Assembly: GCA_030425505.1 (NCBI GenBank)
Contig: JAUIAB010000013.1
Location: 35,365 to 99,364 of the forward strand
Direction of reading: 5' to 3'
Origin: Bacteroidia bacterium
GTDB lineage: Bacteria > Bacteroidota > Bacteroidia > Cytophagales > Flammeovirgaceae
Length of the DNA stretch: 64,000 bases
This document shows positions 45,912 through 56,193 of this stretch, piece by piece. The notes under the pieces are model-generated. The model was given only the letters and a program-made list of their open reading frames with translations, ran no database searches and was not told where the DNA came from. Made by a program: the position numbers and the translations under genes. How positions within the stretch are numbered: the first letter of the stretch is position 1; each line of letters opens with the position of its first letter.

Positions 45912-46340
45912 ATGGAATTGACTAAAAACTGGTTGGAACAAAATAAGGTTGTTTTTTTTGATGGAGAATGTAATTTCTGTGATAAGAGTGTGCAGTTTAT
46001 CAGAAAGAGAGATAGTAAAAATCAATTTTATTTTGCATCACTTCAATCTGATGTTAAAGATGAAGCTTTCAAAGTACTAAACCTAGCTTTTAGAGCTGAT
46101 ATAGATAGTATTGTTCTTTTAAAGAATGGCAATGTTCATTATAAGTCTAGCGCAGCTCTTTTAATTTCTAAAGGCTTAAAAGGCATTTGGCCTTTATTCT
46201 ATTATTTCTTTTTTTGGTTGCCCAACTTTTTCAGAGATTTCTTTTATGATATTCTTGCCAAGAATAGATATAGGTGGTTTGGAAAAAAGGAAGAGTGTGC
46301 TATCCCAACCAAGCAAGATAGAAAGCAAATGCTTGTTTAA
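45912..46340 (+). CDS. DCC family thiol-disulfide oxidoreductase-like protein (DUF393)
   Basis: The protein has 142 residues. The signature VVFFDGECNFCDKSVQFIRK with its CxxC near the N-terminus defines the DCC family (DUF393), a thioredoxin-like group. Residues 80-120 are hydrophobic with aromatic runs (YYFFFWLPNFF). The redox role is predicted only from the CxxC. The gene lies 41 bases after the DUF4870 gene and may be in the same unit. A hairpin with stem AACCCA/TGGGTT at 46356-46388 comes after the stop. Confidence 0.85.
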   Translation: MELTKNWLEQNKVVFFDGECNFCDKSVQFIRKRDSKNQFYFASLQSDVKDEAFKVLNLAFRADIDSIVLLKNGNVHYKSSAALLISKGLKGIWPLFYYFFFWLPNFFRDFFYDILAKNRYRWFGKKEECAIPTKQDRKQMLV

Positions 46341-46475
46341 TATAATTTGGAAGATAACCCACACAGAACTCAGCTTTCTGTATGGGTTAAAAGACTTAAC
46401 CTGTATTATTATTCATGAAAGGCTATTAATTTCTGCACAATTAATCAGGGAGCTACCTGTTTCATTAAATTTAGT

Positions 46476-46490
46476 CCCGAATTATTCGGG
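46476..46490 (-). terminator. Short hairpin just after gapA
   Basis: On the reverse strand CCCGAA, TAA, TTCGGG directly follows the gapA stop codon. The stem is short and perfect, and the following bases are only moderately T-rich, so it is a weak terminator candidate. Confidence 0.4.
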
Positions 46491-47498
<1,008 letters not shown>

Positions 47499-47514
47499 TC
47501 AAATTCTTATTAGG

Positions 47515-47522
47515 CAAAATTA
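47515..47522 (-). promoter_or_regulatory. -7 box of gapA
   Basis: The reverse strand reads TAATTTTG, fitting TAnnTTTG. The leader would be about 28 bases. No -33 box was seen. Confidence 0.4.
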
Positions 47523-47609
47523 AAATAATAAATGAGGCATCCATATTTTGGTCAAGTATTTAACTGAAAAAGAACAAAATTCGTATACTTATGAGTTATT
47601 AAGTAACTA

Positions 47610-48341
47610 ATGGGAGTAGAAACAGAAATTGGGTGTTTAGGCTGCAAAAAGTATATCTGGCTTGGTTCTGCAAAATCAATGAAGTGGAAAGGGTTTCAAG
47701 TTGGTAATGAGTACGCTTACCATTTTTTCAAATCACACTCTAACAATGAAAACTGTAACCTTTTGTACGTTTACGACGATCCATATGAAGATCGTCTTAT
47801 CCCATGGGATGAAGAATCGAGTGCCTATGATGAATGGGAAGAAGATATTGTGTCTCTTACTTTTTGGGATTCACATAGCAGTAAAGGGTTAGTATGTGGG
47901 TACTGCGAAAACTTATTAGTTGATATTGATCTAAGCATCTTACAACCAAACGTTGATATTAATCAAACTATTTTGCAACCTAACATACTTATTAAAAACA
48001 AGAGATTGTGCTTTTGTAATGATGAGTGCTTTAGTGCCTATCTAAAAAAAAGTAAGGAAAAAGGCTACAAGATATATGATTCTATAAAAGAAGCTAGAGT
48101 ATATAATAGCTTTCAAATGATTGAAATGGGGTGTACAAAATGCAAGCGCTATTGGATAATCGATAACACAAAAGATAAATCAGGAGAAGTAAAAAATCAT
48201 GAATACTTAGCCTTCATATTAGGTGATCACTCTTTTAAAAGTAACTGTAATTTGATTGTTTTTACTGAAGGTCAAAATCAAGATAAAATCCCTTGGAAAA
48301 ATAAGTTAACAAAAGAATTATGGAAAGAGGAAAGGATATGA
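47610..48341 (+). CDS. Unknown Cys-rich protein with a duplicated domain
   Basis: The protein has 243 residues. The N-terminal and C-terminal thirds are copies of one module. They begin EIGCLGCKKYIWLG (C9, C12) and EMGCTKCKRYWII (C175, C178). Each then has a His-containing stretch (NEYAYHFFKSHS; NHEYLAFILGDHS), NCNLLYVY or NCNLIVFT and a closing IPW. Between them lies a treble-clef-like piece (GLVCGYCENLLVD and CFCNDECFSAYLK). All this suggests zinc binding. No signal peptide is present. I do not recognise the family. It may be a small cytoplasmic zinc protein of unknown function. Confidence 0.65.
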   Translation: MGVETEIGCLGCKKYIWLGSAKSMKWKGFQVGNEYAYHFFKSHSNNENCNLLYVYDDPYEDRLIPWDEESSAYDEWEEDIVSLTFWDSHSSKGLVCGYCENLLVDIDLSILQPNVDINQTILQPNILIKNKRLCFCNDECFSAYLKKSKEKGYKIYDSIKEARVYNSFQMIEMGCTKCKRYWIIDNTKDKSGEVKNHEYLAFILGDHSFKSNCNLIVFTEGQNQDKIPWKNKLTKELWKEERI

Positions 48342-48422
48342 CAATAGTGATTATTAATTAAGTATCTAAATAAAGATATCTTTACTTCTGATTTACACAA
48401 TGCACCTATAAATTTAGAGTTC

Positions 48423-49454
48423 TTGAAATTGAATCCAACTTTACGGGATAATATCAACTATCTTTCAAAGCTTACACCAGCAAAGTTTATTAATGTATGC
48501 AAATTAATTTTTAGCTATTACCTATCGAAATGGACAAAAAAGAATTACCATAAGGGTCTTCCTTTGGCAGTAGCTATTGAGCCAACGACTTCTTGCAACC
48601 TGAGATGTCCTGAGTGTCCAAGCGGTCTACGAGCTTTTACACGCCCAACTGGAAATCTAAAGCCTGCCCTATTTGAGAAGACTATCGATAGCTTAAAAAA
48701 ATATCTGACTTATTTAACCTTTTACTTTCAGGGAGAGCCATACATAAATCCTAATTTTTTTACGCTTATCAAATATGCTTCAAAAAATAAAATATATACT
48801 TCTACCTCTACGAATGCCCATTTTTTAGATGATGAAAGAGCAAAAAAAACGATTGAAAGTGGCTTAGATAGGTTAATTATCTCTATAGATGGAACTAGTC
48901 AAGAAACCTATCAATCATATAGGGTTAGTGGTACTTTAGATAAAGTAATTGAAGGAACAAAAAATATAATTAAGTGGAAAAAACAACTTAAGTCAAGAAC
49001 TCCATATGTTATTTTCCAATTTTTGGTAGTTAAACCCAATGAACACCAAATTGCTGATGTCTTCAAACTTGCTAAAGAGCTGGGTGTAGATAAGGTAAAG
49101 CTAAAAACTGCACAAATTTATGATTATAAAAATGGGTCTGAATTAATTCCAACTATTGATAAATATTCTAGATATAGAAAATTAAAAGATGGGAAATATG
49201 CCATAAAAAATAAACTCACTCATAGCTGCTGGAAAATGTGGCACTCTTGCGTAATTACCTGGGATGGTAAGGTAGTACCCTGCTGCTTTGACAAAGATGC
49301 TACTCATCAATTAGGGGAAATAAATGAGAAACTTCAGTTTAGAGACGTTTGGGAAAGCGTATCCTACTCAAATTTTAGGAGCGCATTGTTAAAATCGAGA
49401 AGTAAAATTGATATTTGCAAAAACTGTACAGAGGGAACTAAAGTATGGGGATAA
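48423..49454 (+). CDS. Radical SAM protein with SPASM-like C-terminus
   Basis: The protein has 343 residues. The radical SAM cluster motif is CNLRCPEC within AIEPTTSCNLRCPECPSG. FYFQGEPYINPNF and LIISIDGTSQETYQSYR are typical of SAM and substrate sites. The C-terminal part (SCWKMWHSCVITWDGKVVP, then CCFDKDATHQLGE and CKNCTEG) is a SPASM-like domain for extra clusters. There is no in-frame ATG before the motif. TTG at 48423 (KLNPTLRDN) fits the family start. The reaction is unknown. No peptide substrate was found next to it. Cells use similar proteins for peptide and small-molecule modification. Confidence 0.85.
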   Translation: MKLNPTLRDNINYLSKLTPAKFINVCKLIFSYYLSKWTKKNYHKGLPLAVAIEPTTSCNLRCPECPSGLRAFTRPTGNLKPALFEKTIDSLKKYLTYLTFYFQGEPYINPNFFTLIKYASKNKIYTSTSTNAHFLDDERAKKTIESGLDRLIISIDGTSQETYQSYRVSGTLDKVIEGTKNIIKWKKQLKSRTPYVIFQFLVVKPNEHQIADVFKLAKELGVDKVKLKTAQIYDYKNGSELIPTIDKYSRYRKLKDGKYAIKNKLTHSCWKMWHSCVITWDGKVVPCCFDKDATHQLGEINEKLQFRDVWESVSYSNFRSALLKSRSKIDICKNCTEGTKVWG

Positions 49455-49476
49455 TTAAGTTATAATTTTTTGAGTT

Positions 49477-49965
49477 ATGAGCTGGAAAATAGTTGAAAGA
49501 AAAATAGGCAGAGCTGGTAGCTTTAAGCAGCAGCAAAAAAGGCAAAAAATGTGGAATGAAAAATATGGGGATAACTGGCTTATTGGTTATGAGATTGATG
49601 GAGAGTTCATTTCACAAGAAGACGCATTAGAATCAATCTATTACCGGAGTTACGAAGAGCACTTTACTCAAAACCCTAAAGATTTAGAAGAGCTGATAAG
49701 CCTTGCAAAATCACTGAGAAACCCTCATGCATTAGCCACCAACTCTGTAGATCTACAAGTTCCTGCGATACTAAAATACCTTGATAGACACAACCTGAAA
49801 CTAAAAGGTAATGATATAGTTGATGTTGGCACTTTTAATGGTATCAAATCTCATAAAATAAGTGTAAGGCTTAGTCCTCTAACTATTAAAGTCATTGGCA
49901 ACCCTAAAATGACTTTAGAAAAGTTTTGGCAAGAAAAAAAGTGTTTAGCTATATGGAGTGATTAG
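49477..49965 (+). CDS. Conserved-looking protein of unknown function
   Basis: The protein has 162 residues with no signal peptide or membrane segment. The N-terminus is basic (RKIGRAGSFKQQQKRQK), the rest mixed. It contains VDLQVPAILKYLDRHNLKLK and GTFNGIKSHKISVRLSPLTI as beta-rich stretches. I do not recognise a family. The gene is 22 bases after the radical SAM gene, so the two may be cotranscribed. This alone does not make it a partner. Confidence 0.6.
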   Translation: MSWKIVERKIGRAGSFKQQQKRQKMWNEKYGDNWLIGYEIDGEFISQEDALESIYYRSYEEHFTQNPKDLEELISLAKSLRNPHALATNSVDLQVPAILKYLDRHNLKLKGNDIVDVGTFNGIKSHKISVRLSPLTIKVIGNPKMTLEKFWQEKKCLAIWSD

Positions 49966-50050
49966 ATAACTAGTAGTATATACAAAAAAACCAGTTGTAA
50001 ATTATTAGTAAAAAATTATAGCTTAGTAAAATAATTTTGCTGAAAACTAA

Positions 50051-50485
50051 ATGAGATATTCTGTTGAAGTTAAAATAAATAAACCTATCGATAAGGTAGT
50101 TACGCTATTTGATGATCCAAACAATATGTATGAATGGATGGAAGGCTTAAAAAGTTTTGAACACCTTGAAGGAAATCCTAGTGAGCCCGGCGCAAAATCT
50201 TTATTAAAATTTCAAAATGGTAGAAGAAAAATTGAAATGGTAGAAACTATTATAAAAAATAATCTACCAGAAGAGCTTACAACAACTTATGAAGCAAAAG
50301 GGGTTTTCAATATTGTAAAGAATAGATTTTTACCTATTTCTAATAATGAAACAAAATATATAAGTGAACAAGAGTTTCAATTTAAAGGTTTCATGAAGGT
50401 AATAGGATTTCTAATGCCTGGCGCTTTTAAAAAACAGTCCATAAAATATTTAAATGACTTTAAAGCTTTTGCTGAAAAACAATAA
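50051..50485 (+). CDS. SRPBCC family protein
   Basis: The protein has 144 residues. It has the START/Bet v1 type layout: an N-terminal strand with PIDKVVTLFDDPNNMYEWM, beta-strands (ETIIKNNLPEELTTTYEA), and a final long helix (IKYLNDFKAFAEKQ). Such proteins bind hydrophobic ligands or act as ligand cyclases in the cytoplasm. The ligand is unknown. It sits 15 bases before the YciI-like lipoprotein and in a group of three small genes to 51608. Confidence 0.8.
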   Translation: MRYSVEVKINKPIDKVVTLFDDPNNMYEWMEGLKSFEHLEGNPSEPGAKSLLKFQNGRRKIEMVETIIKNNLPEELTTTYEAKGVFNIVKNRFLPISNNETKYISEQEFQFKGFMKVIGFLMPGAFKKQSIKYLNDFKAFAEKQ

Positions 50486-50500
50486 CTACTCCTAATTATT

Positions 50501-51013
50501 ATGAAAAACATAGATCTAATACGGTACTTAGCTATTGCAACTTTGGCAGCAGTAATTTCCTGCAATGCAACTCTGGATAACAAAAAAGAGAATCCGAAAA
50601 TGAATAATGATGTTGTTATAGAAGGTGGATATGACTCCTTAAAAGCTAAAAAGTATGGTGCGGATGATTATGGGATGAAGAAGTATGTTATGGCTTTTCT
50701 AAAAAAAGGTTCAAATAGAGATTTAGAGAAAGAAGAAGCTGCAAAACTCCAGACTGCTCATTTAAAAAATATTGGAAGAATGGCGGAAGAGGGTACTCTG
50801 GTATTGGCTGGTCCTTTCTTCGGTGATGGTGATTTAAGAGGTATTTATATATTTGATGTAAGTAGTATAGAAGAAGCAGAAAAGTTAACTAATACAGATC
50901 CTGCAATTAAGGCAGGCAGTCTGGTGATGGAGCTAAAAGAGTGGTATGGATCTGCTGGGTTAAAAGCTATAAATGATATTCATAAGACACTTGCTAAAAA
51001 AGCAGAAATGTAA
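50501..51013 (+). CDS. YciI-like lipoprotein
   Basis: The protein has 170 residues. An N-terminal signal ends in a lipobox (LAAVISCNAT), so it should be a lipoprotein. The C-terminal part (YVMAFLKKGSN, HLKNIGRMAEEGTLVLAGPF and IYIFDVSSIEEAEKLTNTDP) matches the YciI dimeric ferredoxin-like fold. Exported YciI proteins are a common Bacteroidota variant. The function is not known. The gene is 15 bases after one SRPBCC gene and 40 bases before another. Confidence 0.8.
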   Translation: MKNIDLIRYLAIATLAAVISCNATLDNKKENPKMNNDVVIEGGYDSLKAKKYGADDYGMKKYVMAFLKKGSNRDLEKEEAAKLQTAHLKNIGRMAEEGTLVLAGPFFGDGDLRGIYIFDVSSIEEAEKLTNTDPAIKAGSLVMELKEWYGSAGLKAINDIHKTLAKKAEM

Positions 51014-51053
51014 TTTTAAATAAATCTATTGTACAACTTAATCTTAATTAAAA

Positions 51054-51608
51054 ATGATAAAGAAAATTTTACTCTTTTTGTTCGCTTTAGTAGCTCTTTT
51101 TTTTATTGTAGCTGCCTTTGTTGATGGGAAATATGCTGTAGAAAAAGAAATAACCATCGATGCTTCTAAAGATAGAGTATTTGATTATGTCAAATACCAA
51201 AAAAACCAAGCTGATTATACTACTTGGGCACAAAAAGACCCTAATATGGAGGTAACTTTTGAAGGAGTGGACGGTACAGTTGGCGCTATTCGTAAATGGG
51301 AAAGTGATAACGAAAATGTAGGTAAAGGAGAACAAGAAATTAAAAAAATCATTGAAGGAGAAAAAATTGAAAGTGAATTGCGATTTTTTGAACCTTTTGA
51401 GGCTACTGACCAAGCTTATATGACTACAGAAGCAATTTCAGAAAATAAAACCAAGGTGAAGTGGGGTTTCTATGGAGAAATGCCTTACCCTATGAATATT
51501 ATGATGCTATTCATGAATATGGAAGAGATGGTTGGAGGAGATCTTCAAACTGGGTTGAACAATCTCAAGAAAGTACTTGAATCGGAAGATGAAATGATGA
51601 TGAGGTAG
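51054..51608 (+). CDS. Membrane-anchored SRPBCC family protein
   Basis: The protein has 184 residues. The N-terminal 22 residues are hydrophobic (LLFLFALVALFFIVAAF), an anchor or signal. The rest has START-like signs: VEKEITIDASKDRVFDYVKY at the first strand and MNIMMLFMNMEEMVGGDLQT, then NLKKVL, at the final helix. It probably binds a lipid-like molecule in the periplasm, which is inference. A hairpin at 51622-51648 follows the gene. Confidence 0.8.
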   Translation: MIKKILLFLFALVALFFIVAAFVDGKYAVEKEITIDASKDRVFDYVKYQKNQADYTTWAQKDPNMEVTFEGVDGTVGAIRKWESDNENVGKGEQEIKKIIEGEKIESELRFFEPFEATDQAYMTTEAISENKTKVKWGFYGEMPYPMNIMMLFMNMEEMVGGDLQTGLNNLKKVLESEDEMMMR

Positions 51609-51621
51609 CGCCTTTTAAATA

Positions 51622-51648
51622 GGTGGTTAAATAAAGCATTTAACCACC
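51622..51648 (+). terminator. Terminator-like hairpin after the SRPBCC gene
   Basis: GGTGGTTAAAT (51622-51632), a five-base loop and ATTTAACCACC (51638-51648) form an 11-bp perfect stem. The bases after it are only moderately T-rich. Confidence 0.55.
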
Positions 51649-51716
51649 CTTACTTTACTCTATTAAAACAAAGAGAAAAACTTAAGTAAACCCAGCACAC
51701 AACCCCAAATAAATCC

Positions 51717-51724
51717 TAAATTTG
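51717..51724 (+). promoter_or_regulatory. -7 box of valS
   Basis: TAAATTTG fits TAnnTTTG and lies 22 bases before the start codon at 51747. No -33 box was seen. Confidence 0.45.
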
Positions 51725-51746
51725 CATTTAGAATTTTAACGCAAAA

Positions 51747-54371
51747 ATGGGATTATCAAAAACGTACGACCCAAGTCAAGTAGAAGAAAAATGGTATCAA
51801 TATTGGCAAGAAAACAACTTCTTCCATTCTGAGCCTAATAAAGACAAAGAACCTTTTACAATTGTCATTCCTCCTCCTAACGTAACAGGTGTCCTGCACA
51901 TGGGTCATATGCTCAATAATACGATCCAGGATGTACTAGTCCGAAGAGCAAGAATGCAGGGGAAAGAAGCATGTTGGGTACCTGGTACTGATCATGCGTC
52001 CATAGCAACAGAAGCCAAAGTGGTAAAGATGCTTAAGGAAGAGAAAGGGTTAGACAAGAAAGATATTAGCAGAGAAGATTTTTTGAAACATGCCTGGGAT
52101 TGGAAAGAGAAATATGGAGGTATCATTTTAGAGCAGCTCAAAAAGCTCGGTGCTTCTTGTGATTGGCAAAGAACCCGTTTCACCATGGAAGAAGATCTTT
52201 CTGCTGCGGTAGTTGAGGTTTTTGTTGATTTATACAATAAAGGCTATATCTACAGAGGCATTCGAATGGTCAACTGGGATCCTAAAGGAAAAACAGCACT
52301 TTCGGATGAAGAAGTGATTCACAAAGAAGTAGAGTCTAATCTTTACTATGTTAAATACAAGGTAAAAGATACGGATGAGTGGATCACCATTGCTACAACA
52401 AGGCCTGAAACTATCTTGGGAGATACAGCTGTTTGTGTAAACCCTAATGATGAAAGATATAAAACGCTGATTGGTAAAAAAGCAGTAGTTCCTATGGTCA
52501 ACAGAGAAGTACCAATCATTGCAGACGAGTACGTTGACCCTGAGTTTGGAACTGGGTGTTTGAAAATTACTCCTGCTCATGATATCAATGATTATGAAAT
52601 TGGACTAAAATACAACCTTCCTTCTATAGATACGATCAATGATGATGGCACAATGAGCCAAGATGCTGCTCACTACGAAGGTATGGATCGATTTAAGGCT
52701 CGGAAAAAAGTAGCTGAAGAACTAGAGCAATTACAACAGCTAGTTAAAATAGAAAAAATCACCAATAAGGTTGGTTACTCTGAACGAACAGATGCTGTCA
52801 TTGAGCCAAAACTCTCTGTGCAATGGTTTTTAAAGATGAAAGAAATTTCGAAACCAGCGCTAAAGAATGTAATGAATGATAATATCAAATTCCATCCTGC
52901 TAAGTTTAAAAATACCTATAAGTACTGGATGGAAAATGTGAAAGACTGGTGTATTTCACGGCAGCTTTGGTGGGGACAAAGAATCCCAGCATATTACTTA
53001 CCAGATGGAAGCTACGTAGTGGCAGATACACCCGAAAAAGCATTTGAATTAGCAAAAGAAAAACAGTCTGATATACAAATTGACCAGCTAAAGCAGGACG
53101 AAGACGTGTTAGATACCTGGTTTTCTTCCTGGCTATGGCCGATTTCTGTTTTTGATGGATTTAAAAACCCTGATAATGAAGAAATTAACTACTACTACCC
53201 TACTTCTGATCTAGTAACTGCTCCTGAAATTCTTTTTTTCTGGGTAGCCAGAATGATTATGGCAGGATATGAATATAAAGGTAATTTGCCATTCAAAAAT
53301 GTTTACCTGACGGGTATAGTTAGAGATAAACAACGTAGAAAAATGTCTAAATCTTTAGGCAACTCTCCAGATCCATTAGATCTAATTAAGCAATACAGTG
53401 CTGATGGAGTAAGAACAGGTATGCTTTTCTCCTCTCCAGCTGGTAATGATCTACTTTTTGATGAAAAGCTTTGTGAGCAAGGAAGAAATTTTTGCAATAA
53501 AATCTGGAATGCATTACGTCTTATTAGAGGATGGGAAGTTAAAGATCAAAATACACCTGAAGTTAACCAAATAGCTATAGAGTGGTTTGAAAATAGATTT
53601 AACAAAGCTTTAGGAGAAATAGAAGAGAGCTATGAAAAATATAAAATTTCTGATGCTCTTATGGGTGTTTATAAGCTTATTTGGGATGATTTCTGTTCTT
53701 GGTTTCTGGAAAGTATAAAGCCAGGGTTTGGAGAACCAATTGACAAGGCAACTTATGAGAAAGCAATTGGTTTTTTTGAGCAATTAATGAAAGTTTTGCA
53801 CCCTTTTATGCCTTTTATAACGGAAGAAGCATGGCATTCGCTAAGAGAAAGAAATGAAAAAGAGTGTCTTATTGTAGCATCTTATCCAAACGCACATGAT
53901 TTAAAAGCTTCTACTCTGCAAGAAGCCTCAAAAGTATTCGCAACTATTGGACAAATTAGAAACCTACGTAAAGAAAAGAATATACCCAATAAAGAAAGCT
54001 TAGACCTTTACATTGAAGCTGGGGATTTAGATTTTCACAAAAAGTACGCTAGTTGGATCAAAAAATTAGCTGGAATAGGTAACATACATTTTAATAAGCC
54101 TGCCGATGGAATCTCTGGGTCTAAATTCATTGTAGGTTCAGATGAAATTTTCATTCCTCTTGAAGGTCTTATAGATAGCAAGGAGGAAAAACAATCTCTA
54201 GAAAAAGAATTAATCTATTTTGAAGGCTTTTTAGCTTCAGTTAATAAAAAACTTGGCAACGAAAGGTTTGTAAATAATGCTCCAAAAGAGGTGGTGGATA
54301 AAGAAAAGAAAAAAAGAGACGACGCTATTAGTAAAATCGATGCACTTAAATCAGCATTAGAATCATTATAA
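51747..54371 (+). CDS. valS: Valyl-tRNA synthetase
   Basis: The 874-residue class I synthetase charges tRNA-Val. The HIGH-type motif is HMGH at 51-54 ([15 protein letters not shown]), and KMSKS is at 532-536 ([17 protein letters not shown]). The editing domain lies between them ([12 protein letters not shown]), and the C-terminal coiled coil of ValS is at about 808-874 ([20 protein letters not shown]). All parts are intact. The arginase gene starts 10 bases after the stop, so they are probably cotranscribed. Confidence 0.97.
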   Translation: MGLSKTYDPSQVEEKWYQYWQENNFFHSEPNKDKEPFTIVIPPPNVTGVLHMGHMLNNTIQDVLVRRARMQGKEACWVPGTDHASIATEAKVVKMLKEEKGLDKKDISREDFLKHAWDWKEKYGGIILEQLKKLGASCDWQRTRFTMEEDLSAAVVEVFVDLYNKGYIYRGIRMVNWDPKGKTALSDEEVIHKEVESNLYYVKYKVKDTDEWITIATTRPETILGDTAVCVNPNDERYKTLIGKKAVVPMVNREVPIIADEYVDPEFGTGCLKITPAHDINDYEIGLKYNLPSIDTINDDGTMSQDAAHYEGMDRFKARKKVAEELEQLQQLVKIEKITNKVGYSERTDAVIEPKLSVQWFLKMKEISKPALKNVMNDNIKFHPAKFKNTYKYWMENVKDWCISRQLWWGQRIPAYYLPDGSYVVADTPEKAFELAKEKQSDIQIDQLKQDEDVLDTWFSSWLWPISVFDGFKNPDNEEINYYYPTSDLVTAPEILFFWVARMIMAGYEYKGNLPFKNVYLTGIVRDKQRRKMSKSLGNSPDPLDLIKQYSADGVRTGMLFSSPAGNDLLFDEKLCEQGRNFCNKIWNALRLIRGWEVKDQNTPEVNQIAIEWFENRFNKALGEIEESYEKYKISDALMGVYKLIWDDFCSWFLESIKPGFGEPIDKATYEKAIGFFEQLMKVLHPFMPFITEEAWHSLRERNEKECLIVASYPNAHDLKASTLQEASKVFATIGQIRNLRKEKNIPNKESLDLYIEAGDLDFHKKYASWIKKLAGIGNIHFNKPADGISGSKFIVGSDEIFIPLEGLIDSKEEKQSLEKELIYFEGFLASVNKKLGNERFVNNAPKEVVDKEKKKRDDAISKIDALKSALESL

Positions 54372-54381
54372 AAAATAAACT

Positions 54382-55359
54382 ATGAAAATCAGCATTTTAA
54401 ATATCAACTCTGAAATTGGCGCTGGAACAAGAGGTGCAAGTTTGGGATGTCAAGCACTAAAAATAGCCAGCTGGAAAAAAGGAAGCAGCTACTTTAGCAC
54501 ACATTCTATTCAAGAAATTGAGAATGAAAATCAGTTTATCTATAATGAAATTGATACACCTAATGCGCTAAGAATTGAAGGAGTTTACAAAGAATGTGAA
54601 AGCATAAGCAACGCAGTAGCTAAAGAGCTTTCAAAAGGCAATACACCCATAGTTTTAGCTGGAGATCACTCTACAGCTGCCGGAACTATTGCTGGCATTA
54701 AAATGGCTTATCCGAAACAAAGACTTGGAGTCGTTTGGATTGATGCACATGCTGATCTACACTCACCATTTACATCGCCGTCTGGTAATGTACATGGAAT
54801 GCCACTAGCAGCTTCTTTGAATATGGATAATAATACTTCCACAAAAGAGATTCAAGAAAAGTCAAAACAATATTGGAATAAACTCAAAAGCCTTGGAGGG
54901 ATTAAGCCTAAAGTTACTCCTGAAGATCTTATCTTTTTTGGTGTCAGAAGCATAGAAAAGCCAGAAAAAGATCTAATTAACAATCTCAATATCAGAAACT
55001 TTACAGTTGAAGAAACCAGGCAGAATACAGCTGCTAAAAGTGCAAATAAAGCTTTAAAACTTCTTGAAGCTTGCGATAAAATATATTTATCTTTTGATGT
55101 AGATAGCCTTGATCCCGATATCGTTTCTCATGGTACTGGAACTCCTGTTCCTAATGGTTTTAGACCAGAAGAAGCATTAGATCTAATAAATGCCTTTATT
55201 GCATCTGGTAAGGTATGCTGTTTTGAAATGGTGGAAATAAACCCTACCCTAGATGAGAAGAAAAATGTAATGGCTGAAACAGCTTTTGATATTTTAGAAA
55301 AAATCACCAAAAAATGGGAAGAAGTATTAGGGGTAAAAACTCTTATTCCTGAAAGTTAA
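54382..55359 (+). CDS. rocF: Arginase
   Basis: The enzyme cleaves arginine to ornithine and urea. The 325-residue protein has the manganese motifs GDHST, DAHADLHSPFTSPSGNVHG and FDVDSLDPDIV. The SGNVHG loop is the arginase-type substrate loop and argues against agmatinase or formimidoylglutamase. C-terminal EINPTLDEKKNVMAETAFDI is typical. It follows valS after 10 bases. No urease or ornithine genes are in view. Confidence 0.9.
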   Translation: MKISILNINSEIGAGTRGASLGCQALKIASWKKGSSYFSTHSIQEIENENQFIYNEIDTPNALRIEGVYKECESISNAVAKELSKGNTPIVLAGDHSTAAGTIAGIKMAYPKQRLGVVWIDAHADLHSPFTSPSGNVHGMPLAASLNMDNNTSTKEIQEKSKQYWNKLKSLGGIKPKVTPEDLIFFGVRSIEKPEKDLINNLNIRNFTVEETRQNTAAKSANKALKLLEACDKIYLSFDVDSLDPDIVSHGTGTPVPNGFRPEEALDLINAFIASGKVCCFEMVEINPTLDEKKNVMAETAFDILEKITKKWEEVLGVKTLIPES

Positions 55360-55420
55360 ACTTTTATTGCCAACAGTTACTGTTTTCATCTCGACTTTCT
55401 AAAAGCCTTCTGTGATGAAA

Positions 55421-55454
55421 CAAAAAAAGCAGTAGAAAAAATAATTCTACTGCT
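55421..55454 (-). terminator. Terminator after the unknown gene at 55485
   Basis: AGCAGTAGAA (55428-55437) pairs with TTCTACTGCT (55445-55454). On the reverse strand a run of seven T follows the stem, so it is a strong Rho-independent terminator for the leftward transcript, and possibly also serves the rocF transcript. Confidence 0.8.
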
Positions 55455-55484
55455 CATCTAAAATTATCTTAGGTTTACTTCTTT

Positions 55485-56135
55485 TCAATCCATTTCTAAC
55501 CTTTCTAGGTATTCCCCAGCTTCTTCTTTTAATGAAGTACTCTTTGAGTCTGAGATATATTTTTTTAAAAATTCTTTAATTTCTTCTTTTTTATCTCCAA
55601 AACGAATACCATGTAAGATGAATGATTGATCATCAGGTAGCAATTCATGAATTAATTCACCTATCAATTTCAAGTGGTTATCACCATGAGATTGAAGTAA
55701 CTGATTAACAGTATGCTTAACTCCTTCTAAACCTTGGAGTTTTTTTGCAAATGCAGTGAAAGTCATTTGAGTATCTTCATCAGCATTTTTTGCTAGCTCT
55801 TTTAAATCAACTGAAGAAGCCATCTCGGAACTAGCTGCCAAGTATGCCCATCCAGAAAAATCCATTGGACTCTTTTGCGCTATAATTGATGCGAGATATT
55901 TAGTCACTCCATATTTAGCACAGTCTGGGTGTTTTGGTAATACCTTAGCCGTTTTAAAAAGCAACTCATTAACATCGTCAAACTGCATCGCCGAATCCAG
56001 ATGATACCACATAAATGGTCTCAGCACAAAGATAAAATCATCTTTAGGTTCTTTTAATTCATCTTTATCTATTTTAGAAATATTTTTGGAATACTCATCT
56101 AATGTTGGAACAGATAGTTGTTCTAAATAACCCAT
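55485..56135 (-). CDS. Unknown cytoplasmic protein, predicted helical
   Basis: The protein has 216 residues, acidic and largely helical, without signal peptide or membrane segments. Recognisable stretches are DDFIFVLRPFMWYHLDSAM near residue 32, GWAYLAASSEMASS near 96 and IGELIHELLPDDQSFILHGI near 158. I do not recognise a family. The start lies 58 bases after ahcY on the same strand and a terminator follows the stop. So it may be the last gene of a sucD-ahcY-unknown unit. Confidence 0.6.
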   Translation of the reverse strand: MGYLEQLSVPTLDEYSKNISKIDKDELKEPKDDFIFVLRPFMWYHLDSAMQFDDVNELLFKTAKVLPKHPDCAKYGVTKYLASIIAQKSPMDFSGWAYLAASSEMASSVDLKELAKNADEDTQMTFTAFAKKLQGLEGVKHTVNQLLQSHGDNHLKLIGELIHELLPDDQSFILHGIRFGDKKEEIKEFLKKYISDSKSTSLKEEAGEYLERLEMD

Positions 56136-56193
56136 GATAACTACTTTAATTTTAATAATAACTAATCCTAAAAAAGGTCATCCATTATTAACT

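Noticed and set aside
55381..55454. Small RNA after the arginase gene
   Set aside because: The hairpin is explained as the terminator of the leftward unknown gene, with a T7 run on that strand.
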